A stretch of 64,000 nt of DNA from Mesorhizobium sp. (lineage in GTDB: Bacteria > Pseudomonadota > Alphaproteobacteria > Rhizobiales > Rhizobiaceae), in NCBI RefSeq assembly GCF_004962245.1, contig NZ_SUHQ01000019.1, forward strand, positions 83,585-147,584. The letters run 5' to 3'. Position 1 is the stretch's first letter, and each line of letters starts with the position of its first letter. Under the pieces are notes generated by a model. That model did no database searches and was not told the origin of the DNA. It saw only the letters and a list, made by a program, of their open reading frames with translations. Positions 19,613 through 28,949 of the stretch are shown here, one piece after another. Position numbers and translations under genes: made by a program.

Positions 19613-20743
19613 ATGAAAGCTGATTTCTACGAAACGTTGGGCGTGCAGAAGGGGGCCGACGAGAAGGAGCTCAAGAGCGCGTTCCGCAAGCTCGCCATGC
19701 AGTTCCATCCCGATCGCAATCCCGGCGATCATTCCTGCGAGCACAAATTCAAGGAAATCAACGAAGCCTACGAGACGCTGAAGGACCCGCAGAAGCGCGC
19801 GGCCTACGACCGTTTCGGCCACGCCGCCTTCGAACAGGGCGGCATGAATGGCGGCGCTCAAGGCTTCGGCGCCGGCGGTTTCGCCGACATCTTCGAGGAT
19901 ATCTTCGGCGACATGATGGGCGGGCGCCAGCGCCGCTCGTCCAGCGGCCGCGAGCGCGGCGCCGACCTGCGCTACAATATGGAAATCACGCTGGAGGAGG
20001 CATTCACCGGCAAGACCGCGCAAATTCGCGTCCCGGCCTCGATCTCCTGCACGGAGTGCTCCGGCAGCGGCGCCAAGCCTGGCACCCAGCCGGTCACCTG
20101 CTCGATGTGCAACGGCCACGGCAAGGTGCGCGCCACCCAGGGATTCTTTTCGATAGAGCGCACCTGCCCGCAATGCCAGGGGCGAGGCCAGACCATCAAG
20201 GAGCCGTGCCCGAAATGCGCCGGCCAAGGCCGCGTCACCGAGGAGCGCTCGCTGTCGGTCAACATCCCTGCCGGCATCGAGGACGGCACTCGCATCCGCC
20301 TTGCCAATGAGGGTGAGGCCGGCCTGCGGGGCGGTCCGTCGGGCGATCTCTATATCTTCCTGGCGGTCAAGCCGCACGAATTCTTCCAGCGCGACGGCGC
20401 CGATCTTTACTGCAAGGTGCCGATCTCGATGACGACCGCCGCCCTTGGCGGCTCCTTCGAGGTGGCGACGCTGGACGGCACCCAGACGAAAGTGAAGGTG
20501 CCGGAAGGCACCCAGAACGGCCGCCAGTTCCGTCTCAAGGGTAAGGGCATGCCGGTGCTGCGCCAGCACAACGTCGGCGATCTCTATATCCAGACCGCGG
20601 TCGAGACGCCGCAGAACCTTTCCCGCCGCCAGCGCGAGCTATTGGAGGAGTTCGAGCAGCTTTCCTCGAAGGATAATTCGCCCCAGTCGAGCGGCTTTTT
20701 CGCCCGCATGAAGGACTTTTTCGAAACCTTCGGCGAGCGCTGA
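19613..20743 (+). CDS. dnaJ: Chaperone DnaJ (Hsp40)
   Basis: The protein has 376 residues with type I architecture. The J domain at the N-terminus contains the HPDRNPGD motif that stimulates DnaK ATPase. A Gly/Phe-rich linker follows, then four zinc-binding CxxCxGxG repeats (CTECSGSG, CSMCNGHG, CPQCQGRG, CPKCAGQG) and two C-terminal substrate-binding domains. The ATG at 19613 follows GCAGGAAAA. It lies between dnaK and pmtA in the same direction. Confidence 0.97.
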   Translation: MKADFYETLGVQKGADEKELKSAFRKLAMQFHPDRNPGDHSCEHKFKEINEAYETLKDPQKRAAYDRFGHAAFEQGGMNGGAQGFGAGGFADIFEDIFGDMMGGRQRRSSSGRERGADLRYNMEITLEEAFTGKTAQIRVPASISCTECSGSGAKPGTQPVTCSMCNGHGKVRATQGFFSIERTCPQCQGRGQTIKEPCPKCAGQGRVTEERSLSVNIPAGIEDGTRIRLANEGEAGLRGGPSGDLYIFLAVKPHEFFQRDGADLYCKVPISMTTAALGGSFEVATLDGTQTKVKVPEGTQNGRQFRLKGKGMPVLRQHNVGDLYIQTAVETPQNLSRRQRELLEEFEQLSSKDNSPQSSGFFARMKDFFETFGER

Positions 20744-20884
20744 TGCCTATTCTTGCCAATCGGGTATAGAGTACAATTAGCGGAAGCTTCCCAAGCGTCA
20801 TCAACATCTTATACCGACGTCCGCCTTGCCTTGGACACCGTAGCTGCTAAGTAGCCTCTCGGGGGAGCGTTCAGGAGAACTTGC

Positions 20885-21493
20885 ATGGCACATGGTCCCG
20901 GATTGCGAAAGGCGCTGGCGGAAAAGTTCGACGACGAACTGAAGTTCTTCAAGGGCTGGATCGACAAGCCGAAGGCGGTCGGTTCAATCGTGCCGACCAG
21001 TTCCATCACCGCCCGCAAGATGGCCTCCGTCGTCAACCCGAAATCGGGCCTGCCAGTGCTCGAAGTCGGACCCGGTACCGGCGTCATCACCCGAGCCATC
21101 CTCGCCCAGGGCGTAAAGCCTGAAAATCTCTATGCGGTCGAATATTCCACTGATTTCGTGCGCCATCTGCGCCAGCTCTATCCTGATATCAACGTCATCG
21201 AGGGCGACGCCTTCAATCTCGATGCGACGCTCGGCGACAAGAGCGGACTGAAGTTCGATTCCGTCATCTCCGGCGTGCCGTTGCTCAATTTTCCAGTCGC
21301 CCAGCGCATCGCCTATATCGAAAGCCTTCTCGACCGCATCCCGGAGGGGCGCCCGATCGTACAGCTGACCTACGGCCCGCTGTCGCCGATCCCGCCCGGC
21401 CGCGGCGACTACACGGTCGAGCATTTCCATTTCGTCATTCGCAACATCCCGCCGACCCAGCTTTGGATCTACCGGCGCGGCAAGAGCAACTGA
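20885..21493 (+). CDS. pmtA: Phospholipid N-methyltransferase (phosphatidylethanolamine methylation)
   Basis: The protein has 202 residues and matches the small soluble Sinorhizobium-type PmtA. It methylates phosphatidylethanolamine three times with S-adenosylmethionine to make phosphatidylcholine. The SAM-binding motif I is VLEVGPGTGVITRAIL; the N-terminal amphipathic region FFKGWIDKPKAVGSIVPTSS is typical of the family, as is the C-terminal QLTYGPLSPIPPGRGDY. Start at 20885 follows a CAGGAG-type ribosome site. It is the last of the dnaK-dnaJ-pmtA run on this strand. Confidence 0.9.
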   Translation: MAHGPGLRKALAEKFDDELKFFKGWIDKPKAVGSIVPTSSITARKMASVVNPKSGLPVLEVGPGTGVITRAILAQGVKPENLYAVEYSTDFVRHLRQLYPDINVIEGDAFNLDATLGDKSGLKFDSVISGVPLLNFPVAQRIAYIESLLDRIPEGRPIVQLTYGPLSPIPPGRGDYTVEHFHFVIRNIPPTQLWIYRRGKSN

Positions 21494-21538
21494 GACGGGG
21501 CTGAAAAGCCGGGCTTTCCTTGGTTACCAGCCGGGCGA

Positions 21539-22546
21539 TCATGGCAAGGTGGGCTGGCTCGCCAATCGATCCAGAAATGCTGTCAGCCTTTCGAGCGCCT
21601 TTTCTCCGGCGCTGCTGTCGAGATCGAACTGATACTCATGCGGCAGGGCCGGGCTGTAATCGTTCGGAAAGAACAGCGTGTCGACGTCAACGCCCTGCGC
21701 CCTGATCGCCTCCGCCATCAGGGCGGATTGCGGCGCCAGCGGATCGGCATTGCCGACCGAGACGAACGCCGGCGGAAACTGTGGCGTCAGATGCCGGTTG
21801 ACGGAGAATTCGGCAACGCGCGGGTCGTCACCCAATCGCTTCGTGCCGAGATATGACCAAATGACGGTCCTGATGAAATCCGCGAAAGGCCCTTCGGGCG
21901 TGACCATGGCAGCATCGTAGACACCGCAAAACAATGCGATGCCTCTCAGCTGCGTGCGCTCGATGGCGGGATTGACGCCGACTATGGCAGCATAGGCCGG
22001 ATTGCCGACCGTAGCGGCCAACTGGGCGGCGATCTGCGAGCCCGCGGAATCGCCGGCGAGAAAAAGCCGGTTGGGATCGATCCGATAGCGGCCGGCATTG
22101 CGGGAAAGGAAGGCAAGCGCCTTGCCGGCCTGCAGGACCGGGGTCGGATAGCGCGCGCCCGGGGCAACCGAATAGCCGACGGAGACGGTGACATAGCCGC
22201 GTCCGGCCAGGATTTTCATGTAGTTGGAAACATCGGTCTTGTCTCCGGCAACGAAACCGCCGCCATGCACCCAGACGATTGCCGGCAAGGCTCGGCTAGG
22301 GGCCTGCGCCGGGAAGAAGACATCGAAACGCTCCTCCCGATTATCGCCATAGCGCTCGTCGCGCAGTTCGCCCACATTGGCTGGCACGTGCTTTTCAAGC
22401 GCGCGGTTCTTTTCCACGGCATCCCTGTGGAAGGCATAGCGGATCAGAAGGACCGAAGGCCATGGGCTGAAGCTGAACGCGGCGTAGCTCGCTGCGACGG
22501 CCGTCACCAGACCGACAAGGATATAGCCGACCCACCGCAATCTCAT
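21539..22546 (-). CDS. Alpha/beta-hydrolase, HSL-type esterase with N-terminal anchor
   Basis: The protein has 335 residues. One hydrophobic segment (about residues 6-28) probably anchors it in the inner membrane. The hydrolase domain shows the oxyanion-hole HGGGF, the nucleophile elbow GDSAGS, and a late Asp and His (ADPLAPQ, LPHEYQFDL), as in hormone-sensitive-lipase-type carboxylesterases. It converges with pmtA and is probably a monocistron. The substrate is unknown. Confidence 0.85.
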   Translation of the reverse strand: MRLRWVGYILVGLVTAVAASYAAFSFSPWPSVLLIRYAFHRDAVEKNRALEKHVPANVGELRDERYGDNREERFDVFFPAQAPSRALPAIVWVHGGGFVAGDKTDVSNYMKILAGRGYVTVSVGYSVAPGARYPTPVLQAGKALAFLSRNAGRYRIDPNRLFLAGDSAGSQIAAQLAATVGNPAYAAIVGVNPAIERTQLRGIALFCGVYDAAMVTPEGPFADFIRTVIWSYLGTKRLGDDPRVAEFSVNRHLTPQFPPAFVSVGNADPLAPQSALMAEAIRAQGVDVDTLFFPNDYSPALPHEYQFDLDSSAGEKALERLTAFLDRLASQPTLP

Positions 22547-22678
22547 GGCTGCACCCTATACATGGCATTGGACTCCGGCAAAGCGCCAGTGCCAGGGCAG
22601 TTAACAAGCCTCTGCAATCTCGGCTATTGATTCGGTCCGTGCATCGCCTATAGCTGCAGGGACAGCAAGAGAACAGCG

Positions 22679-23275
22679 ATGCCGGTTATCCCGAAAATTC
22701 TCGTCTTCGCGGGCTCGGTTCGGACTGGCGCCTACAGTGGCAGGACCGCCGATGTGGCGCAGAAGGAACTTGCCATGCAAGGCGCCGAGGTGACCCGCAT
22801 CTCGCTTGCCGACTATCCGCTGCCGATCCTGGACGAGGACCTGGAAAAGGAAAAAGGCGTTCCCGAAAACGCCATCAAGCTTGCCCGCCAGATCGCCGCC
22901 CATGACGGGCTGCTGATCGCGACGCCCGAATATAACGGCTCCATCCCGCCGCTGCTCAAGAACACGATCGACTGGGTGAGCCGGGTGCGCCAGGATGGCG
23001 GCCGGTCGCTCAGGCCTTTCACCGGCAAGCCCGCCGGCCTTTGTTCATCTTCCAAGGGACACTTCGCCGGAGTACGCTGCATCAACCATCTGCGCGCCGT
23101 GCTGGTGCGCTGCCAGATGGAGGTGGTGACGCCGGAGTGCTCGGTGCCGGAAGGCGGCAACGCCTTCGACGAGGACGGGAATTTCAGGGACGAGAGACTG
23201 CACAGATCGATGGAGCACCTATGCCGCACGCTGATCGAAACCTCGCGCATGCTATCCACGCGGATCGAGACTTGA
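22679..23275 (+). CDS. NADPH-dependent FMN reductase family protein
   Basis: The protein has 198 residues and a flavodoxin-like fold. The FMN phosphate loop GSVRTGAYSGR lies near the N-terminus, and the flavin-contacting PEYNGSIPPLLKNTIDW near the middle is the family signature of chromate/quinone/azo reductases (ChrR, ArsH-like). It likely reduces quinones or other electrophiles with NAD(P)H in the cytoplasm. It is followed 17 bases later by pyrF in the same direction. Confidence 0.88.
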   Translation: MPVIPKILVFAGSVRTGAYSGRTADVAQKELAMQGAEVTRISLADYPLPILDEDLEKEKGVPENAIKLARQIAAHDGLLIATPEYNGSIPPLLKNTIDWVSRVRQDGGRSLRPFTGKPAGLCSSSKGHFAGVRCINHLRAVLVRCQMEVVTPECSVPEGGNAFDEDGNFRDERLHRSMEHLCRTLIETSRMLSTRIET

Positions 23276-23292
23276 TCCACGCCGAAGACACT

Positions 23293-23976
23293 ATGCGAGA
23301 CAGGCTGATCGTCGGCCTCGACGTGCCGACGCTGAAGGAAGCCGAGAAGGCGGTGCGCGAGCTCGACGGGGTCGTCTCCTTCTACAAGATCGGCTATCAG
23401 CTCGCCTTCGCCGGCGGCCTCGATTTCGCCCGCGAACTCGCCAGCGGCGGCACCAGGATCTTCCTCGACATGAAGCTGCTCGACATCGACAACACGGTGG
23501 CCAAGGGTGTCGAGGCCATCGTCAGGATGGGCATGACCATGCTGACGCTGCACGCCTATCCGAAGACGATGAAGGCAGCGGTCGAGGCCGCCAGGGGCAG
23601 CGATCTCTGCCTACTTGGCGTCACCGTGCTGACCTCGATGGACGAACAGGACGTGATCGACGCCGGCTATGAATATGACCCGCATACGCTGGTGCTGAGG
23701 CGCTCCGAGCAGGCCCTGCATGCCGGCATGGGCGGTGTCGTCTGCTCGGCCGAGGAAGCGGAAGCGGTGCGCCGGATCGTCGGGCCCAACATGGCCGTCG
23801 TCACGCCGGGAATACGGCCCAAGGGCAGCGACCATGGCGACCAGAAACGCGTGGTGACACCGGCGCAGGCGATCCGCAACGGCTCCAGCCATCTCGTCGT
23901 CGGCCGGCCGATCGTCGGCGCCGCCGACAGGCGGGCGGTCGCGGAAGCGATCCTTGATGAAATGCGCTCGGCCTGA
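23293..23976 (+). CDS. pyrF: Orotidine 5'-phosphate decarboxylase
   Basis: The protein has 227 residues, a TIM barrel that decarboxylates OMP to UMP, the last step of de novo pyrimidine synthesis. Motifs are LIVGLDVPTLKEAE, the catalytic FLDMKLLDIDNTV (D-x-K-x-x-D), VTVLTSMDEQD, and VTPGIRPKGSDHGDQKRVVTP, which binds the phosphate. The ATG at 23293 gives the normal family length; no strong ribosome site is visible, and translational coupling to the reductase upstream is possible. Confidence 0.94.
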   Translation: MRDRLIVGLDVPTLKEAEKAVRELDGVVSFYKIGYQLAFAGGLDFARELASGGTRIFLDMKLLDIDNTVAKGVEAIVRMGMTMLTLHAYPKTMKAAVEAARGSDLCLLGVTVLTSMDEQDVIDAGYEYDPHTLVLRRSEQALHAGMGGVVCSAEEAEAVRRIVGPNMAVVTPGIRPKGSDHGDQKRVVTPAQAIRNGSSHLVVGRPIVGAADRRAVAEAILDEMRSA

Positions 23977-24053
23977 GGACCAATTCCGAAACTCTACTCC
24001 GGCGGAGCGACTTTCAAAATCGGTCCGCGTAAGGCCAAAACCAGGAGAAAAGC

Positions 24054-24341
24054 ATGCCCAAGGGATACTGGATCGCCCGCGTCGATGTGCGCGATGCAGA
24101 AGGCTACAAGGACTACGTCGCTGCCGCCAAACTGGCCTTCGACCGTTTCGACGCGAAATTCCTGGCGCGTGGCGGCGCGCATGAGAAGGCCGAAGGGCCG
24201 GGTCGCGACCGCAACGTGATCATCGAGTTTCCGTCATTGGCTGCGGCGCACGATTGCTACCACTCGCCCGAATACCAGCGCGCCGCCGCGATCCGCCAGA
24301 AGGTGGCCGACGGCGAGATCGTGCTGGTCGAGGGGTTTTAG
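24054..24341 (+). CDS. DUF1330 family protein
   Basis: The protein has 95 residues of the DUF1330 dimeric alpha/beta-barrel fold. Visible are PKGYWIARVDV, ARGG near the middle, and RNVIIEFPSLAAAHDCYHSPEYQ, the most conserved family segment. AGGAGAAAAGC precedes the ATG. It follows pyrF by 77 bp. No biochemical role is established for most members. Confidence 0.85.
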   Translation: MPKGYWIARVDVRDAEGYKDYVAAAKLAFDRFDAKFLARGGAHEKAEGPGRDRNVIIEFPSLAAAHDCYHSPEYQRAAAIRQKVADGEIVLVEGF

Positions 24342-24364
24342 TTCAGCGGCAACCACCGCTGCGA

Positions 24365-24718
24365 TCAGACCGAATGCAGGATGTAAAGCTTGCGCGTTTT
24401 CTCGTGGATGGTCCATTCGCCCTCCCAGCCAAGCGGCAGGACAAGCAATTCGCCGGGTCCGACATCCTTGGCCGCGCCGTCGGGACCATGCAGCGTCACG
24501 CGGCCGGAGACGATGTGGCAAATCTCGGAATTCGTGTCTCGGCGCGCGGTGAACCGGCCCTGCGAACATTCCCAGACCCCGACTTCGATCTTGCCATCGT
24601 CCGAAGTCCAGAGGGTGTTGGCTGCTTCCAGCTGATCGCCCTCCACCGAGGTGGGTTTCAGCTGGGGATCGCCGAGGTCGATATGCGCAAGGTGCGCGAA
24701 GGTCTTGAAGTCGATCAT
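24365..24718 (-). CDS. Cupin-domain protein (cupin_3 / DUF861 type)
   Basis: The protein has 117 residues and one small beta-barrel, including W-T-S-D-D-G-K-I-E-V-G-V-W-E, SEICHIVSGRVTLHGPDG and GPGELLVLPLGWEGEW. The family resembles ureidoglycine or sugar-binding cupins. I chose the ATG at 24718, which follows GAGGA with a good spacing and starts right after the upstream FAD oxidoreductase stop at 24744. It is the last gene of the polyamine-type operon. Its role there, perhaps handling an aldehyde or amide product, is unknown. Confidence 0.8.
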   Translation of the reverse strand: MIDFKTFAHLAHIDLGDPQLKPTSVEGDQLEAANTLWTSDDGKIEVGVWECSQGRFTARRDTNSEICHIVSGRVTLHGPDGAAKDVGPGELLVLPLGWEGEWTIHEKTRKLYILHSV

Positions 24719-24743
24719 TCCTAGGTCCTCGAGGTGATGCGGT

Positions 24744-26129
24744 TCAATGCCCGGTGATGCGATCAGCCAAGGCCGCCAGCCGCGATGTGCGCGGCAGCCC
24801 CTTTGCTTCCCGCTCGTCGGCAATTCGATAGAGCTGATACATGGAATGGACGCCGAGCCAGCGCAGCGGCTCCGGCTCCCATTTGCGCACGGTTCGATTG
24901 ACCCAGGGAAGCCGCGTCAGGTCGGTGTCGTTGCCCAGCAGCAGATCCCTCAGTGTGCGTCCCGAGAGGTTCGAGGTGGACACGCCCAGGCCCACATAGC
25001 CGCCTGCCCACCCTATTCCGGTCTGCCTGTCAAAGCCCACCGTCGTGCACCAGTCGCGCGGCACCCCCAGCGTTCCACACCACGCATGGTCGAGCTTGAG
25101 TCCCTTGGTCTGCGGCAGAAGCGTCGTCAGGATCTTGTGCAGCTTGTCGATCGTCGCCTGCTGGGTGACGCCTCGAATGTCGGTCTTCGAGCCGAATCGA
25201 TAAGGCACCCCGCGCCCGCCCATGGCAATGCGTCCTTCCCGGGTGCGCTGCGCGTAACAGTATGCGTGCGCGGCGTCGCCGAGCACCTCGTAGCCATCCC
25301 AGCCGATTTCGCTCCACAGCTTTTCGGATAACGGCTCGGTCACCACGATGGCGCTGTTGAGCGCCAACCAGAGTCTTTCGTGGCCGGCAATTCCTGCGGT
25401 GAAGCCCTCGGTCGCCCGCACGATCTTTTCAGCGCGCACCACGCCTCGGTTGGTTGCGACCTTGCCTTTTTCGATCGACAGCACGGTCGTCTGTTCGTAG
25501 ATCGGAACACCGAGGCGCTCCACCGCCCTGGCGAGCCCCTGCACCAGCTTTGCGGGCTGAACCCGCGCAACTTTCTTGATGACGAAGGCGCCGCGCGCGT
25601 TGTGTACCGCTATGCGCCGGCGGGTCTCCGCAGCATCGATATACCCCACGCGTTCGTCGGTCAGCTCCCAGGATCTGGCATCGGCATACATCGCCCTGGC
25701 GCGCTGCTCCTGCGCCTCATTGGTTGCGACCAGCAGTTCGTCGGTACGGCGAATGTCGGCGTCGATGCCTTCGGTTTCCGCGACCGAGATGACCTCGTTC
25801 ACCGTACCCGTCATCGCGGCCTGCATGGCGATGACCCCAGCGCGCGACGATGCCTGCTCATATTTTTCGCGCGACCATGAGAACCCGCCAGACAACCAGC
25901 CGCCATTGCGTCCCGAAGCGCCGAACCCGGCGAACTCCTTTTCGACGATGACAATGTTGAGGTGCGGGGCTGCCTGCTTCAGGTAATAGGCGGTCCAAAG
26001 GCCGGTGTAGCCGGCCCCAACGATGCAAACGTCGGCCACGATATCGCCCTGCAACGGCGGCCGATAGCCAGGCACGCCGCCGATGTCGGTATACCAGAAC
26101 GAAACGTCGCCGTTCTTCTTCACGTCCAT
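24744..26129 (-). CDS. FAD-dependent amine oxidoreductase (PuuB-like, DAO family)
   Basis: The protein has 461 residues. The Rossmann FAD motif DVCIVGAGYTGLWTAYYL is near residue 35, with the acidic ribose ligand in IVIVEKEFAGFGASGRNGGW. The overall pattern (WYTDIGGVPGYRPPLQGD, GNDTDLTRLPWVN) is that of gamma-glutamylputrescine oxidase-like proteins, which oxidise a primary or secondary amine and release H2O2. Gene order behind a polyamine-type ABC importer supports an amine substrate. Whether it takes gamma-glutamyl-putrescine or another amine cannot be decided. Confidence 0.85.
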   Translation of the reverse strand: MDVKKNGDVSFWYTDIGGVPGYRPPLQGDIVADVCIVGAGYTGLWTAYYLKQAAPHLNIVIVEKEFAGFGASGRNGGWLSGGFSWSREKYEQASSRAGVIAMQAAMTGTVNEVISVAETEGIDADIRRTDELLVATNEAQEQRARAMYADARSWELTDERVGYIDAAETRRRIAVHNARGAFVIKKVARVQPAKLVQGLARAVERLGVPIYEQTTVLSIEKGKVATNRGVVRAEKIVRATEGFTAGIAGHERLWLALNSAIVVTEPLSEKLWSEIGWDGYEVLGDAAHAYCYAQRTREGRIAMGGRGVPYRFGSKTDIRGVTQQATIDKLHKILTTLLPQTKGLKLDHAWCGTLGVPRDWCTTVGFDRQTGIGWAGGYVGLGVSTSNLSGRTLRDLLLGNDTDLTRLPWVNRTVRKWEPEPLRWLGVHSMYQLYRIADEREAKGLPRTSRLAALADRITGH

Positions 26130-26152
26130 TGTCGCGATTTCCCAGGTAGGTT

Positions 26153-27262
26153 TCAGGTCAGCGTGAAATCGGCCTTTTCGTCGTCCGCCAGCAGCTTCAC
26201 GTCGCTGCCCGCGAATATGAGGTCGACCTCGTCGCCGATAGCGAAGGTCTCGGCGTCCAGCGTCGAGCGCACGATCGCCTTGGAAGCGTCGGCCAGCACG
26301 ACTTCGTACTTGGAGCCCGATCCGAGATAGATGGCCTCGCCGACGCGCCCGGGCAGGGTGTTTCGATCCTGTCCGGCCTTCCCCCGTCTGGCGAGGCTCA
26401 GCTTCTCCGGCCGCAGCAGCATCACGGGTTTGGCGCCGTCGGGAAGGCGTTTGGCGGTGGCCACTTTCCGTCCGGCTATGTCGATGGCGGTCTCGTCGCC
26501 GGAGGTGGAGGCCGCGCCACGCAGTATCGTTGAGTCGCCGACGAACTTTCCGACGAACAGGGTCTCGGGCTCGTCGTAGAGTTGGCGACCGGTGCCGATC
26601 TGCTCGATGCGTCCCTGGTTGAAGACGGCGATGCGGTCAGAGAGGACCAGGGCCTCCTCCTGGTCGTGTGTGACGTAGACGAAGGTGGTGCCCAATTCCC
26701 GGTGGATTCGTTTGATCTCGAGTTGCAGCCATTCACGCAACTTCTTGTCGAGCGCGCCGAGCGGCTCGTCCATCAGGAGCAGCGGCGGGTCGAAGACGAT
26801 GGCGCGGGCTAGCGCAACGCGCTGCTGCTGCCCGCCGGAGAGCTCGCTGGGGAAGCGGTGGCCGAAATCCTCCATCTTCACCATGTCCAGGGCCTTGCGC
26901 ACCCGAGCCTCGCGATCGGGATTGGCGATGCCGCGCAAGGTCAGTGGATATGCGACGTTCCTGCTCACCGTCATGTGCGGAAACAGTGCGTAATGCTGAA
27001 AGACCACGCCGATGTTGCGTTTGTGCGCCGGTACGCCGATGACGCTCTTGCCGCCAACATCAAGCGAACCCGAGCTGACCTCGGTGAAGCCGGCGATGAC
27101 GTTGAGCGTGGTCGTCTTGCCTGAACCGCTGGGCCCGAGCAGCGTCATGAACTCCCCCGGTTCGATGTGCAGCGAGACGTTATCGAGAGCGACGAAGCTG
27201 CCATAGTGTTTGGCGACAGACCTGAGATCGATGGCTGCGCCGCGGGTCGATGGTGAAGCCAT
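26153..27262 (-). CDS. ABC transporter ATP-binding protein, polyamine type (PotA-like)
   Basis: The protein has 369 residues. Walker A is GPSGSGKTT near residue 44, the Q-loop follows, the signature is LSGGQQQRVALARA, Walker B LLLMDEPLGALD, and the switch His is in VTHDQEEAL. A C-terminal TOBE domain (from about residue 285) is typical of the spermidine/putrescine and iron subfamily. It starts one base from the stop of the permease upstream. It energises the importer made of the two permeases and the binding protein. Confidence 0.95.
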   Translation of the reverse strand: MASPSTRGAAIDLRSVAKHYGSFVALDNVSLHIEPGEFMTLLGPSGSGKTTTLNVIAGFTEVSSGSLDVGGKSVIGVPAHKRNIGVVFQHYALFPHMTVSRNVAYPLTLRGIANPDREARVRKALDMVKMEDFGHRFPSELSGGQQQRVALARAIVFDPPLLLMDEPLGALDKKLREWLQLEIKRIHRELGTTFVYVTHDQEEALVLSDRIAVFNQGRIEQIGTGRQLYDEPETLFVGKFVGDSTILRGAASTSGDETAIDIAGRKVATAKRLPDGAKPVMLLRPEKLSLARRGKAGQDRNTLPGRVGEAIYLGSGSKYEVVLADASKAIVRSTLDAETFAIGDEVDLIFAGSDVKLLADDEKADFTLT

Positions 27263-27263
27263 G

Positions 27264-28049
27264 TCAACGTTTTCCCTGTCTCGAACCGATCAGCAGCCCC
27301 GCCCCGATCACCAGCGACGTCGCGATGAAGAGCAGCGTGCCCACCGCTGCAACGGTGGGGTCGGCGTCGCGGGTGATGCTGGAGAAGATTTGGACCGGCA
27401 GTGTCTTCAGGTAGGGGCTGGTGATGAACAGCGCGACGATGATTTCGTCGAATGAGGTTACGAACGCAAACAGCAGGCCCGACAGGATGCCCGGCGCAAT
27501 CAACGGCAACGTCACTGTCCTGAACGCCGTCAGCCGGGTCGCGCCGAGGCTCGCCGCAGCAGTCTCCAGCCGTTTGTCGAAGACTTCGAGGCTGGCGGAA
27601 ACGGCGATGATGACGAAAGGGACGGCGAGCATCGTGTGGGCCAGCACGAAGCCGGTCATGGTGCCGACCAACTGCGTATCGAGATAGACCGCATAGATTC
27701 CGACGGCGAGCACCACTCCGGGCACGACCATTGGCGTGATCAGAAGGGCGCGAAGCACGCCGCTGACGCGGCTTTTCATGCGATCGAGGCCGAATGCCGC
27801 CAGCGTGCCGATGACGGTGGCGAACACCGCCGTGACGACGGCAACCTTGAGCGAACCGACCAGGCTCGCCGACCATTCGGGGTTGGTGAAAAAGTTCTGG
27901 TACCACTGCCAGGAAAAGCCGGATGGCGGAAAGGCCAGCGACTTCTTGTCGTTGAACGACATCGGCACGACGACGATTGTCGGTGCGACCAGCCAGACCG
28001 CGACGAGCAGGCAGAACAGACCGAGCAGGATTCGACCGGGCTGTTTCAT
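27264..28049 (-). CDS. ABC transporter permease (PotC-like)
   Basis: The protein has 261 residues and about six transmembrane helices. The cytoplasmic EAA loop is visible as LETAAASLGATRLTAFRTVTLPLIAPGI. I chose the ATG at 28049, which overlaps the stop of the previous permease as TGATG; a longer frame in front is only a shadow of that gene. It forms the membrane channel with the partner permease. Confidence 0.94.
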   Translation of the reverse strand: MKQPGRILLGLFCLLVAVWLVAPTIVVVPMSFNDKKSLAFPPSGFSWQWYQNFFTNPEWSASLVGSLKVAVVTAVFATVIGTLAAFGLDRMKSRVSGVLRALLITPMVVPGVVLAVGIYAVYLDTQLVGTMTGFVLAHTMLAVPFVIIAVSASLEVFDKRLETAAASLGATRLTAFRTVTLPLIAPGILSGLLFAFVTSFDEIIVALFITSPYLKTLPVQIFSSITRDADPTVAAVGTLLFIATSLVIGAGLLIGSRQGKR

Positions 28050-28939
28050 CAGCGTCCCGAGCCCGTCTTGTGCGGTTGGCGCGTCAGCGGTGCTGCGAGC
28101 GCGAGCAGGACGAAGGTCGCTATCAACAACACCACACCCATCGCACCGCCGCGCCCCCAGTTGAGCAGGCTGAGCACCTGGTTCTGGATCAGGGTCGAAA
28201 GCATGGTCGAACGCGGACCGCCGAGCAGCGCGGGGGTGATATAGAACCCGAGCGCAAGAATGAACACGATGATGGCGCCCGCGTAGACGCCCGGAAGCGA
28301 GAGCGGCAGATAGACCTGGGCAAAGGCGCGCGCCGGGCTCGCGCCGAGGCTTCGTGCCGCCTGCATGAGCCGCAGGTCGATCGTCTTCATCACCGAATAG
28401 AGCGGCAGGATCATAAACGGCAACAGCACCTGCGCCATGCCGATCACCACGCCCGTCTGCGTGCGGATCAGCTTGACCGAACCGAGGCCGGCGGCGCGGA
28501 TGACGGAGTTGATCACGCCGGAGTCCTGCAAAAGGATGACCCATGCCAGGGTGCGCACCACGCCGCTCACCCAGAACGGCACCAGCACGCAGAGGATGAG
28601 GATGAGCCGCATCTTGGGTCCGACCGCAGTCATCAGGTAGGCATAGGGATAGCCTGCAATGAGACATACCAATGTCACCCATGCGGAGATCGTGAAGGTC
28701 CGCTGAAGCACGGTCAGGTTGACCGGTGTGCCGAAAAACCAGGCGTAGTTCTGCCATCCCCATTGCGGCTCGGAAAAGCTGCGCAAGGTCACGATGGCGA
28801 GCGGCAGGCCCAGGCAGATGACGAGCAGCAGCAGCGCCGGCGCGACAAGCCAGAAAGCCTGTCCCCGAAACCAGCGCCGCCGATCGTCTGCCGCGACAGC
28901 CGGAACAGCGGTCCGGCTGTCGGTTGCTCTCGCTGTCAC
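28049..28939 (-). CDS. ABC transporter permease (PotB-like)
   Basis: The protein has 296 residues. A soluble N-terminal tail of about 25 residues is followed by about six transmembrane helices. The EAA loop is LMQAARSLGASPARAFAQVYLPLSLPGV. It follows the binding-protein gene by 10 bases and overlaps the second permease, so synthesis is coupled. Confidence 0.94.
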   Translation of the reverse strand: MTARATDSRTAVPAVAADDRRRWFRGQAFWLVAPALLLLVICLGLPLAIVTLRSFSEPQWGWQNYAWFFGTPVNLTVLQRTFTISAWVTLVCLIAGYPYAYLMTAVGPKMRLILILCVLVPFWVSGVVRTLAWVILLQDSGVINSVIRAAGLGSVKLIRTQTGVVIGMAQVLLPFMILPLYSVMKTIDLRLMQAARSLGASPARAFAQVYLPLSLPGVYAGAIIVFILALGFYITPALLGGPRSTMLSTLIQNQVLSLLNWGRGGAMGVVLLIATFVLLALAAPLTRQPHKTGSGR

Positions 28940-28949
28940 AGCGGCGAAC

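Noticed and set aside
28049..28763. Extended frame continuing upstream of the second permease
   Set aside because: It is a shadow of the first permease gene; membrane-protein pattern begins only at the ATG at 28049.
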